Shown: in pieces, positions 25,471 through 33,142 of the stretch | How the letters are laid out: every line of letters starts with the position of its first letter | How positions within the stretch are numbered: the first letter of the stretch is position 1 | NCBI GenBank assembly: GCA_002428015.1 | Contig: DIZW01000129.1 | Coordinates: forward strand, 8,521-72,520 | DNA: 64,000 nucleotides | DNA from: Oxalobacteraceae bacterium UBA6018 | GTDB lineage: Bacteria; Pseudomonadota; Gammaproteobacteria; Burkholderiales; Burkholderiaceae_D | Direction: 5' to 3' | Program-made: the position numbers and the translations under genes | Notes under the pieces: model-generated | The model's input: only the letters and a program-made list of their open reading frames with translations | What the model was told of the DNA's origin: nothing | Database searches by the model: none

Positions 25471-26421
25471 ATGCCACTAGCTAAACTTGCCCGCCTCGCG
25501 CAGGAGGCGCCGCTGCGCGTGCTGCTGATCAACGCGGGCGAGCCGGACACCCTGACCTGGAGCGGGCTGGTCCAGCCGTTGCGGCTGGCCGCCAAGCTGC
25601 TCGGCCCCGAGCGCCTGCACGTGGACGTGCGCAGCCCCGACAAGTTCGCCGCCGACGCCCCGCGCCACTGGCACCTGGTGCTGCTGGTGGCCGACGAGGC
25701 CCAGGCCGCCCTCACCCCCGCCAACTGCCGCAGCCTGATCGAGCGCTGCCGCGCCGCGCCGTTCTGGGGCGGGGTCGGCGCGGCCGTGCTGTGGATGGCC
25801 GACGCGGGCGTGCTCAACGGCGCGCGCACGGCCCTGCCGTGGGCCCTCTACGCCGAGCTCGACAGCATCACCGACCACGCCAATTTCACGCCCAATATTT
25901 TCGAGGTGGACGACAACCGCCTCACCTGCTGCGGCGGCGCGGCCAGCGTCGACTTTTCGCTGAGCCTGGTGGAAGCCATCTTCGGCGCCGGCGTGCAAGC
26001 CCAGATCAAGGAAATCCTGTGCGTCGACCGCGTGCGCGGCCGCGAGGAGCGCCAGCGCGTGGCCCTGCAGGCGCGCTTCGGCGCCCTGCAACCGAAGCTG
26101 ACCGAAGCGGTGAGCTTGATGGAAGCGAACATCGAAGAGCCGCTCTCCACCGACGACATCGCCGGGCTGGTCGGCATCTCGCGGCGCCAGCTCGAGCGCC
26201 TGTTCAAGCAATACCTGGGCAGCCTGCCGTCGCGCTACTACCTCGAGCTGCGCCTGCAGCGCGCGCGCCAGCTGCTGCTCGACACGCATTATTCGATCGT
26301 GCAGGTGGGCTTGATGTGCGGGTTCTCCAGCGGCTCGCATTTTTCGACCGCGTTCGGCGCGCTGTTCGGCAATACCCCGCGCGAGGAGCGGCAGCGCAAG
26401 TTGGCCGGGTCGAATGGGTAG
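25471..26421 (+). CDS. argR: AraC/GlxA-type regulator, probable ArgR of arginine catabolism
   Basis: 316 residues: an N-terminal DJ-1/PfpI-like sensor domain (about 15-190; ending in CCGGAASVDFSLSLVEAIFG) and a C-terminal double AraC helix-turn-helix (about 215-310; LVGISRRQLERLFKQYLGSLPSRYYLELRLQRARQLL and GFSSGSHFSTAFGALFGNTPREER). This architecture is that of Pseudomonas ArgR, the arginine-responsive activator of the AST operon, which lies directly downstream. An ArgR-like half-site is present before astC. The gene symbol rests on this context. Confidence 0.87.
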   Translation: MPLAKLARLAQEAPLRVLLINAGEPDTLTWSGLVQPLRLAAKLLGPERLHVDVRSPDKFAADAPRHWHLVLLVADEAQAALTPANCRSLIERCRAAPFWGGVGAAVLWMADAGVLNGARTALPWALYAELDSITDHANFTPNIFEVDDNRLTCCGGAASVDFSLSLVEAIFGAGVQAQIKEILCVDRVRGREERQRVALQARFGALQPKLTEAVSLMEANIEEPLSTDDIAGLVGISRRQLERLFKQYLGSLPSRYYLELRLQRARQLLLDTHYSIVQVGLMCGFSSGSHFSTAFGALFGNTPREERQRKLAGSNG

Positions 26422-26575
26422 GCCGGAAACTCGATTCGCAGAGGAACAAGATTGGGAGAATGATCTGCCGGCCGGACTGGTAGGCGCGGGGACCAATGAA
26501 GCACAGCGGTATAAGCTGATCGCCCTGTGGGTCGAACCGGCTCTGGAGCGGGCACGTGCCGACAACATCGCCTAG
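26414..26575 (+). CDS. Possible 53-codon ORF overlapping the argR stop (uncertain, or gene remnant)
   Basis: An ATG at 26414 overlaps the argR stop by 8 bases and opens a frame of 53 residues (MGRPETRFAEEQDWENDLPAG...ERARADNIA). Third-position GC is clearly lower than in neighbouring genes. The middle (AGLVGAGTNEAQRYKLIALWV) faintly recalls the AALIAAAQKVEHYEIASYG stretch of DUF892/YciF ferritin-like proteins, so it could be a fragment of one. No clear ribosome-binding site. The rest of the gap to astC holds its promoter. Confidence 0.25.
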   Translation: MGRPETRFAEEQDWENDLPAGLVGAGTNEAQRYKLIALWVEPALERARADNIA

Positions 26576-26675
26576 ATCGAGGTTGTACGTGAAGCAGCCC
26601 GCGGTCGCTATCGTTCTGCTTTTCAAATCAGCCGGGCGCGCAGGCACCGCCCGCCATGCAAAAAATGAAAATGCC

Positions 26676-26718
26676 TGTCGCGTATCTAAAAGATGTTCAT
26701 TGCTAATCTTCCTATAAT
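26676..26718 (+). promoter_or_regulatory. AST operon promoter with an ArgR-like half-site
   Basis: TGTCGC-N8-AA (26676-26691) matches the half-site consensus I recall for Pseudomonas ArgR. A perfect -10 TATAAT lies at 26713-26718 with no good -35 in front. A strong -10, poor -35 and activator half-site just upstream are what an ArgR-activated promoter should look like. I did not find a convincing second half-site. Confidence 0.5.
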
Positions 26719-26776
26719 GGGGAAACGTCACAGCTTGTCTGTTGTACGCCCCACTAACATTGGATGAGGAAATGCC

Positions 26777-28030
26777 ATGAACGCTAAGCTTGATACGGGT
26801 GTCACCACGCGGCCTGTAACCCGGGAAACCTTCGACGAGGTCCTGGTCCCTACCTACGCCCCCGCCGCGATGGTGCCCGTGCGCGCGTCTGGCCTGGACC
26901 TGTGGGATCAGAACGGCAAGCATTACCTGGACTTCACCTCCGGTATCGCCGTCACCAGCCTCGGCCATTGCAACCCCGTCATCGTGGACGCGCTGACCCG
27001 TCAAGCCAACACCGTCTGGCATCTGGGCAACGGCTACACCAATGAGCCGGTGCTGCGCCTGGGCCTGGCGTTGACCGAGGCGACCTTCGCCGACCGCGCC
27101 TTCTTCTGCAATTCCGGCGCCGAAGCCAACGAGGGCGCGCTCAAGCTGGCGCGCAAGTATGCGCACGCCAAGTTCGGTCCGCACAAGTCGCGCATCGTGT
27201 CCTGCCTGTCGTCCTTCCACGGGCGCACCCTGTTCACCGTGTCGGTCGGCGGCCAGTCCAAGTACACCGAAGGCTTCGAGCCGCTGCCGCCTGATATCCA
27301 CCACATCCCGTACAACGATATCGAGGCGGCGCGCGCGGCCATCGGCGACGATGTCTGCGCCGTGATCGTGGAGCCGATCCAGGGCGAGGGCGGCGTCATC
27401 CCGGGCGACCCGGGCTACCTTCAGGCGCTGCGCGAGTTCTGCGACAACACCGGCGCGCTGCTCATTTTCGACGAAGTCCAGTCGGGCGTGGGCCGCACCG
27501 GTTCCCTGTACCACTACATGGACAAGGGCGTCACGCCCGACATCCTCACCAGCGCCAAGGCGCTCGGCAACGGCTACCCGATCGGCGCCATGATCACGAC
27601 CGACGAGATCGCGCACGCGTTCGCGCCGGGTTCCCACGGCACCACCTACGGCGGCAATCCGCTGGCCGCCACAGTGGCGCTGAACGTGCTCGCGATGATC
27701 AACCAGCCGGCCTTCCTGGCGCGCGTGAAGGAAGCCTCGGCCAAGCTGTTCGCCAAGCTGACCAAGCTCAGCGCCGACTACCCGCAGGTGTTCGGTCAGG
27801 CGCGCGGCGCCGGCCTGCTGGTGGGCCTGCCGGTGACCGGCGAGTTCAAGGGCCGCGCCAAGGACATCACCAAGGCCGCCGAGGCGCTCGGCCTGATGCT
27901 GCTCATCGCCGGCCCTGACGTGATGCGTTTCGCGCCGGCGCTGGTCGTCAGCGACGCCCAGATCGACGAAGCGGACCGCATCCTGCGCGCCGCCGTCGAG
28001 AGCGAACTTAACACCGCGCCGTCGAAGTGA
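26777..28030 (+). CDS. astC: Succinylornithine transaminase
   Basis: PLP-dependent class III aminotransferase of 417 residues. It converts N2-succinylornithine and 2-oxoglutarate to succinylglutamate semialdehyde and glutamate, step three of the AST pathway. Key blocks are FTSGIAVTSLGHCNP, FCNSGAEANEGALKLARKYA (phosphate loop), VEPIQGEGGV, LLIFDEVQSGVGRTG, and the Schiff-base lysine in LTSAKALGNGYPIGAM. Such enzymes often also act on acetylornithine, and some family members on other omega-amino acids; the assignment to astC comes from the operon. AGGA lies before the ATG. Confidence 0.92.
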   Translation: MNAKLDTGVTTRPVTRETFDEVLVPTYAPAAMVPVRASGLDLWDQNGKHYLDFTSGIAVTSLGHCNPVIVDALTRQANTVWHLGNGYTNEPVLRLGLALTEATFADRAFFCNSGAEANEGALKLARKYAHAKFGPHKSRIVSCLSSFHGRTLFTVSVGGQSKYTEGFEPLPPDIHHIPYNDIEAARAAIGDDVCAVIVEPIQGEGGVIPGDPGYLQALREFCDNTGALLIFDEVQSGVGRTGSLYHYMDKGVTPDILTSAKALGNGYPIGAMITTDEIAHAFAPGSHGTTYGGNPLAATVALNVLAMINQPAFLARVKEASAKLFAKLTKLSADYPQVFGQARGAGLLVGLPVTGEFKGRAKDITKAAEALGLMLLIAGPDVMRFAPALVVSDAQIDEADRILRAAVESELNTAPSK

Positions 28031-28036
28031 CAACGC

Positions 28037-28068
28037 GCGGCGCGCCGGCTCCCGGGCCGGCACGCCGC
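28037..28068 (+). other. Intercistronic GC-rich hairpin between astC and aruF
   Basis: GCGGCG-c-GCCGGC (28037-28049) pairs with GCCGGC-a-CGCCGC (28056-28068), twelve pairs with one mismatch and a 6-base loop. There is no T-run, so it is more likely an mRNA-stabilising or processing element than a terminator. Confidence 0.6.
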
Positions 28069-28114
28069 ACGCAGCAGGTCCGTAATGCCCCGTAACGCTG
28101 ATCAGGGAGCTGAC

Positions 28115-29146
28115 ATGTTTGTTGTTCGCCCGGCCGCGCTGGCCGACATCGACGCCCTCGAAGCGATGGCGCAGGTGTCCATGCCCGGCGTGCATACCTT
28201 GCCGCGCACGCGGGAAAAAATCGCCGCGTCGGTGGAGCGCTCGGTCGCCTCCTTCGGCGCCCACGTCGATATCCCCAGCGAGGAATCCTACCTGTTCGTG
28301 CTCGAGCAGCGCGCCACCGGCGCCATCGTGGGCACCGCCGCGATCCACGCGTCGGCCGGCTCCAACGGCACCTATTTCTCGTTCCGTAACGACGTGATCC
28401 AGCAGGTCTCGCGCGACCTGAACATCAGCCACAGCGTGCACGCGCTGACCCTGTGCTCCGAGCTGACCGCCTACTCCCAGCTGTCCGGCTTCTACGTCGC
28501 CAACCGCGCCGGCGCCGGGCTGGAGGCGGCGCTGCTCTCTCGCGCGCGCCTGCTGTTCGCGGTGCTGGCCCCGCACCGCTTCGGCGACCGCTTCTTCGTG
28601 CCGCTGGCCGGCGTGACGGACAAGCACGGTCACTCGCCGTTCTGGGAGGCGCTGGGCCGCAAATTCTTCAAGATGGACTTCCTCGACGCCGAGCGCATCA
28701 TCGGCGGGGCGCGCAACCGCACCCTGATCGTCGAGCTGATGCCCCACTATCCGGTGTACGTGCCGCTGCTGCCGGGCGACGCCCAGGCCGTCATGGGCCA
28801 GATCCACGCCGGCGGCGAGCTTGCCTTCAACTTGCTCACCGAGGAAGGCTTCGAGGCCGACGACTACATCGACATCTTCGACGGCGGCCCGATCCTGCAG
28901 GCGCACAAGAACACGCTGCGCTCGTTCAGCGGCTCGATGGTGCGCGACGTCGTCAGCGCCGAACCGGGCAAGCCGGCCGACCTGATGGTGAGCTACGCGG
29001 TCGCCGCCAGCAACGAGCAGAGCTTCCGCGCCGTCACCGTGGCATGCCCGGCGGCCGAGGCGCTCGACACCATCGCGCTCACGCAGGAAGCGCAGGACGC
29101 GCTGATGGTGGCGCCGGGCGACAGCGTCATTTGCGTCCGCATCTAA
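28115..29146 (+). CDS. aruF: Arginine N-succinyltransferase, alpha-type subunit (AruF-like)
   Basis: First enzyme of the AST pathway: arginine plus succinyl-CoA to N2-succinylarginine. The start at ATG 28115 has an AGGGAG site; the protein (343 residues) begins MFVVRPAALADIDALEAMA. AstA-family blocks are visible: LCSELTAYSQLSGFYVANR, FWEALGRKFFKMDFLDAERI, LIVELMPHYPVYVPLLP and DYIDIFDGGPILQA. The adjacent, related aruG suggests a two-subunit enzyme as in Pseudomonas, rather than the single AstA of enterobacteria. Confidence 0.92.
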   Translation: MFVVRPAALADIDALEAMAQVSMPGVHTLPRTREKIAASVERSVASFGAHVDIPSEESYLFVLEQRATGAIVGTAAIHASAGSNGTYFSFRNDVIQQVSRDLNISHSVHALTLCSELTAYSQLSGFYVANRAGAGLEAALLSRARLLFAVLAPHRFGDRFFVPLAGVTDKHGHSPFWEALGRKFFKMDFLDAERIIGGARNRTLIVELMPHYPVYVPLLPGDAQAVMGQIHAGGELAFNLLTEEGFEADDYIDIFDGGPILQAHKNTLRSFSGSMVRDVVSAEPGKPADLMVSYAVAASNEQSFRAVTVACPAAEALDTIALTQEAQDALMVAPGDSVICVRI

Positions 29147-29168
29147 CGAGACAGAAAAAGGCAGCAAT

Positions 29169-30203
29169 ATGCTAGTTGTACGCGCAATCAAAGCTTCCGA
29201 TCTCGACGCGCTGATCGAGCTGGCGCACCACGTCGGCAGCGGCATGACCACCCTGAAGCCGGACCGCAAGATGCTGGGCGACCGGGTGGCGGTGGCGGTG
29301 GCCTCGTTCGCGGAGGCGATCCCGCCCGAGCAGCGCGACTACATGTTCGTGATGGAGGACACGGCCTGCGGGCGCCTGGCCGGTGTGTGCGCGATCAAGG
29401 GCGCGGTGGGGCTGGACGAGCCGTTCTACAACTACCGCATCGGCACCCTGGTCCATTCTAGCCATGAGCTCAACATCTTCACGCGCATGGAGACGCTGTA
29501 CCTGTCCAACGACCTGACCGGCGCCACCGAACTGTGCTCGCTGTTCCTGCACGCCGACTACCGCAGCGGGAACAACGGCAAGTGGCTGTCGAAAAGCCGC
29601 TTCCTGTTCATCGCCCAGTTTCCCCACCTGTTCACCGAGAAGCTCATCGCCGAGATGCGCGGCTACCAGCTCGACGACGGCAGCTCGCCATTCTACGAGG
29701 GCCTGGGACGGCACTTCTTCAAGATGGATTTCAACCATGTCGACCACCTCACCGCGCTCGGCAAGAAGTCCTTCATCGCCGAATTGATGCCGCGCCAGCC
29801 CATGTACGTGGCCTATCTGCCGGAAGACGCCCAGGAGGTGATCGGCAAGGTGCACGTGTCGACCGAGCCGGCGCGCCGCCTGCTCGAGCAGGAGGGCATG
29901 CACTTCGAGGGCTATATCGACATCTTCGACGCCGGCCCGGTGCTGCAGGCGCGCGTGTCCGAACTGCGCGCCATCCGCGACAGCGCCCTGGTGAACGTGC
30001 AGCAGGGCGCGGCCGGCGACGCCGCCGAACCGCTGCTGGTATCGAACACGGCGCTCGACGATTTCCGCATGATTGTGGCGCACGCCGCGCCGGCCGGCGG
30101 CAACCTTGACCTGACGGCCACCCAGATGGATCTGCTGCGCTGCCGCCCCGGTGACCAGCTGCGCATTCTCCCCTTAAGCGTAAGGAAAAATCCCCATGTC
30201 TGA
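29169..30203 (+). CDS. aruG: Arginine N-succinyltransferase, beta-type subunit (AruG-like)
   Basis: 344-residue paralogue of the preceding gene: FIAELMPRQPMYVAYLPEDAQEVIGKVH, FYEGLGRHFFKMDFNHVDHL, GYIDIFDAGPVLQAR. It should pair with AruF to succinylate arginine with succinyl-CoA. The 22-base gap to aruF contains AAAAAGG before the ATG, and its stop overlaps the astD start by 8 bases, so the genes are translationally coupled. In Pseudomonas the two subunits are both needed for activity; here this is inferred. Confidence 0.92.
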   Translation: MLVVRAIKASDLDALIELAHHVGSGMTTLKPDRKMLGDRVAVAVASFAEAIPPEQRDYMFVMEDTACGRLAGVCAIKGAVGLDEPFYNYRIGTLVHSSHELNIFTRMETLYLSNDLTGATELCSLFLHADYRSGNNGKWLSKSRFLFIAQFPHLFTEKLIAEMRGYQLDDGSSPFYEGLGRHFFKMDFNHVDHLTALGKKSFIAELMPRQPMYVAYLPEDAQEVIGKVHVSTEPARRLLEQEGMHFEGYIDIFDAGPVLQARVSELRAIRDSALVNVQQGAAGDAAEPLLVSNTALDDFRMIVAHAAPAGGNLDLTATQMDLLRCRPGDQLRILPLSVRKNPHV

Positions 30204-31665
30204 GCCTAGCAATTACATCGGCGGGCGCTGGCTGCCCGGCAGCGGTCCTGAGTTTTCCACCTTCGATCCGGCCAGCGGGCGCAAAACCTGGAGCGCGTGC
30301 GCATCGAACGAGGACGACGTCGCCGAGGCTGTCGCCGCCGCGCGCGCCGCCTTCGCGGATTGGGCCCTGCGCCCGCTGGAGGAGCGCGTCGCGCTGTGCG
30401 TGCGCTTTCGCGACCTGGTCAAGGAGAACGCCGAGGACCTGGCGCGCACCATCGCCGAGGAAGTCGGCAAACCCTTGTGGGAGGCGCGCACCGAAGCGAC
30501 CACGATGGCCAACAAGATTGACATCTCGGTCCAGGCCTACGGCGCGCGCACTGGCGAGGTGGCGGCCAAGGTTGCCGACGGCAGCGCGGTGCTGCGCCAC
30601 CGCCCGCACGGCGTGTTCGGCGTGTTCGGGCCGTATAACTTCCCCGGTCACCTCCCCAACGGGCATATCGTGCCGGCCCTGATCGCCGGGAACACCATCG
30701 TGTTCAAGCCCAGCGAATACGCGCCGCGCACGGCGATGAAGACCGTTCAACTGTGGGAGCGGGCCGGGCTGCCCGCCGGCGTGATCAACCTGGTCAACGG
30801 CGGGCGCGATACCGGCGTGGCGCTCAGCCGCGCCGCGGGCCTGGACGGCGTGCTGTTCACCGGCAGCGCCCAGACCGGGGTGGCGCTGCACAAGCAGTTC
30901 GCCGGCCAGCCGGGCAAGATGCTGGCGCTGGAAATGGGCGGGAACAATCCGCTGGTGGTGTGGGACGTGAACGACATCGACGCCGCCGTGCACCACGCCG
31001 TGATGTCGGCGTTTATCTCGGCCGGCCAGCGCTGCACCTGCGCGCGCCGCCTGGTGGTGCAAGACAACGCGGCCGGCGCGGCCTTCCTGCGGCGCCTGGT
31101 CGAGGTGGCGGCGCGCCTGACGGTGGGTCCGTCCGACGCCGAGCCCCAGCCCTTCATGGGACCGGTGGTGTCGAGCGCGGTCGCCGCGCGCCTGGTGCAG
31201 GCCCAGGCCGACCTGGCGGCGCGCGGCGGCAAGGTGCTGCTGCAGATGCGCCAGAGCGACCCTGGCGCGGGCTTCGTCAGCGCCGGCATCGTCGACGTGA
31301 CCGAGGCGACCGGCGTTCCGGACGAGGAGTGGTTCGGGCCGCTGTTGCAGGTCATCCGCGTCAAGGATTTCGACACCGCGATCAAGGTCGCCAACGACAC
31401 CGAATTCGGCCTCGCGGCGGCGCTGCTGTCGAACGACGAGTCCCTGTGGCAGCGCTTCAGGGTGCGCGTGCGCGCCGGCGTCGTCAACTGGAACCGCCCC
31501 ACCACGGGCGCGGCCAGCAGCGCGCCTTTCGGCGGCGTCGGCAAGTCGGGCAACCAGCGCCCGAGCGCCTACTACGCGGCCGATTACTGCGCCTATCCGG
31601 TCGCCTCGATCGAGACGGCCGAACTTGAACTGCCGGCCAAGCTCGCGCCCGGCCTCACGCTCTAG
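30196..31665 (+). CDS. astD: Succinylglutamate-semialdehyde dehydrogenase
   Basis: NAD-dependent aldehyde dehydrogenase of 489 residues that oxidises N-succinylglutamate semialdehyde to succinylglutamate, step four of the AST pathway. It shows GVFGPYNFPGHLPNGHIVPALIAGN, the NAD-site VLFTGSAQTG, the glutamate block ALEMGGNNPLVV, the catalytic Cys in AGQRCTCARR, and the C-terminal NWNRPTTGAASSAPFGGVGKSG. The length is normal. It overlaps aruG by 8 bases and is followed by astB after 16 bases. Confidence 0.95.
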   Translation: MSEPSNYIGGRWLPGSGPEFSTFDPASGRKTWSACASNEDDVAEAVAAARAAFADWALRPLEERVALCVRFRDLVKENAEDLARTIAEEVGKPLWEARTEATTMANKIDISVQAYGARTGEVAAKVADGSAVLRHRPHGVFGVFGPYNFPGHLPNGHIVPALIAGNTIVFKPSEYAPRTAMKTVQLWERAGLPAGVINLVNGGRDTGVALSRAAGLDGVLFTGSAQTGVALHKQFAGQPGKMLALEMGGNNPLVVWDVNDIDAAVHHAVMSAFISAGQRCTCARRLVVQDNAAGAAFLRRLVEVAARLTVGPSDAEPQPFMGPVVSSAVAARLVQAQADLAARGGKVLLQMRQSDPGAGFVSAGIVDVTEATGVPDEEWFGPLLQVIRVKDFDTAIKVANDTEFGLAAALLSNDESLWQRFRVRVRAGVVNWNRPTTGAASSAPFGGVGKSGNQRPSAYYAADYCAYPVASIETAELELPAKLAPGLTL

Positions 31666-31681
31666 AAACCGGGACGACACA

Positions 31682-33025
31682 ATGCAGAGCGCACGCGAAT
31701 TCAACTTCGACGGCCTGGTCGGCCCCAGCCACAACTACGCCGGCCTCTCGTTCGGCAACGTCGCCTCGTTCAACAACGTCAAGAGCGTGTCCAACCCGCG
31801 CCAGGCCGCCTTGCAGGGCCTGGCCAAGATGCAGGCCCTAGCTGCGCGCGGTTTCGCGCAGGCGGTGCTGCCGCCGCACGCGCGGCCTAATTTCCAGCTG
31901 CTGCGCGGGGTCGGCTTCGGCGGCACCGACGCCGACGTGCTGGCGCGCGCCTACCGCGACGCGCCGGTGATCCTGGCCTGCGCCTATTCGGCCGCGCCCA
32001 TGTGGACCGCCAACGCCGCCACCGTCAGTCCCTCGGCCGACACGCTCGACGCGCGCGTGCACTTCACCCCGGCCAACCTGAACAACAAGTTGCACCGCGC
32101 GCGCGAGCACGTGCAGGCCACGCGCATCCTGCGCGCGATCTTCCACGACCAGCGCTGCTTCGCCGTGCACGAGGCGCTGCCGTCCACCCCGGCGCTGGGC
32201 GACGAGGGCGCGGCCAACCACACGCGCCTGGCCGCCTCGCATGGCGCCGCCGGCGTGGAGCTGTTCGTGTACGGACGGGTAGAATTCGATCCCTCCGCAC
32301 CGGCGCCCAGGAAGTACCCGGCGCGCCAGACCCTGGAGGCGTCGCAGGCGGTGGCGCGCCTGCACGGGCTGGCCGGCGCGCGCACCGTGTTCGCCGCGCA
32401 GAATCCGCAGGTGATCGACCAGGGCGTGTTCCACAACGACGTGATCGCTGTCGGTAACGGCAACCTGCTGTTCTATCACGAGCAAGCCTTCAGCGACGAG
32501 GCGGCCGTGCTCGACCAGCTGCGCACGGCGCTGGCCGAGGTGGGCAGCGCGCTGCTGCCGGTGCGGGTCGACACCCAGATGGTGCCGGTGGCCGACGCGG
32601 TGGGCAGCTACCTGTTCAACAGCCAGCTCCTGACCAAGGCGGACGGCGCGATGGCGCTGGTGGTGCCGCACGAATGCCACGAGAACCAGGCGGTGGCGCG
32701 CTATCTGGAGGAGCTGGTCGGCAGCGGCGGCCCGATCGACGAGCTGATCGAGTTCGACCTGCGCCAGAGCATGCGCAACGGCGGCGGGCCCGCCTGCCTG
32801 CGCCTGCGCGTGGCGCTCACCGCGACGGAGTCGGCGGCCATGCACCAGGGCGTGATCATGACCGACGCGCTGTACGCGCAACTGGTGGCGTGGGTTCAAA
32901 AATACTACCGCGACCGTCTGGAACCGAAGGACCTGGCCGACCCGCATCTGGCGCTCGAATGCCAGGCCGCGCTGGAGGCGCTGACCCATATTCTCGGCCT
33001 GCCAGGCTTATATGACTTAAGCTGA
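31682..33025 (+). CDS. astB: N-succinylarginine dihydrolase
   Basis: 447-residue enzyme that hydrolyses succinylarginine to succinylornithine, CO2 and two ammonia, step two of the AST pathway. It starts at ATG 31682 (MQSAREFNFDGLVGPSHNYAGLSFGN, the family opening). Other family marks are FTPANLNNKLHRAREHVQ, ANHTRLAASHGAAGVELFVYG, FHNDVIAVGNGNLLFYHEQAF and HECHENQAVARYLEELV, containing the Cys-His type catalytic residues of the amidinotransferase fold. The next gene, the glutamate dehydrogenase, begins 117 bases on. Confidence 0.96.
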   Translation: MQSAREFNFDGLVGPSHNYAGLSFGNVASFNNVKSVSNPRQAALQGLAKMQALAARGFAQAVLPPHARPNFQLLRGVGFGGTDADVLARAYRDAPVILACAYSAAPMWTANAATVSPSADTLDARVHFTPANLNNKLHRAREHVQATRILRAIFHDQRCFAVHEALPSTPALGDEGAANHTRLAASHGAAGVELFVYGRVEFDPSAPAPRKYPARQTLEASQAVARLHGLAGARTVFAAQNPQVIDQGVFHNDVIAVGNGNLLFYHEQAFSDEAAVLDQLRTALAEVGSALLPVRVDTQMVPVADAVGSYLFNSQLLTKADGAMALVVPHECHENQAVARYLEELVGSGGPIDELIEFDLRQSMRNGGGPACLRLRVALTATESAAMHQGVIMTDALYAQLVAWVQKYYRDRLEPKDLADPHLALECQAALEALTHILGLPGLYDLS

Positions 33026-33049
33026 TCACGCGCCGCGGCCTTATTTTTT

Positions 33050-33090
33050 GGCGGGCCACCCCCCGCCTTCCTGTAAATCGCGGGCCCGCC
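33050..33090 (+). other. Intercistronic hairpin between astB and the glutamate dehydrogenase gene
   Basis: GGCGGGCC (33050-33057) pairs with GGCCCGCC (33083-33090) around a 25-base loop. No T-run follows, so readthrough into the dehydrogenase gene is expected. Confidence 0.45.
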
Positions 33091-33142
33091 GCCACAAGCG
33101 GAGGCGCTCCCGATGTCACACCAATAGCATTGGAGAAGCAAG

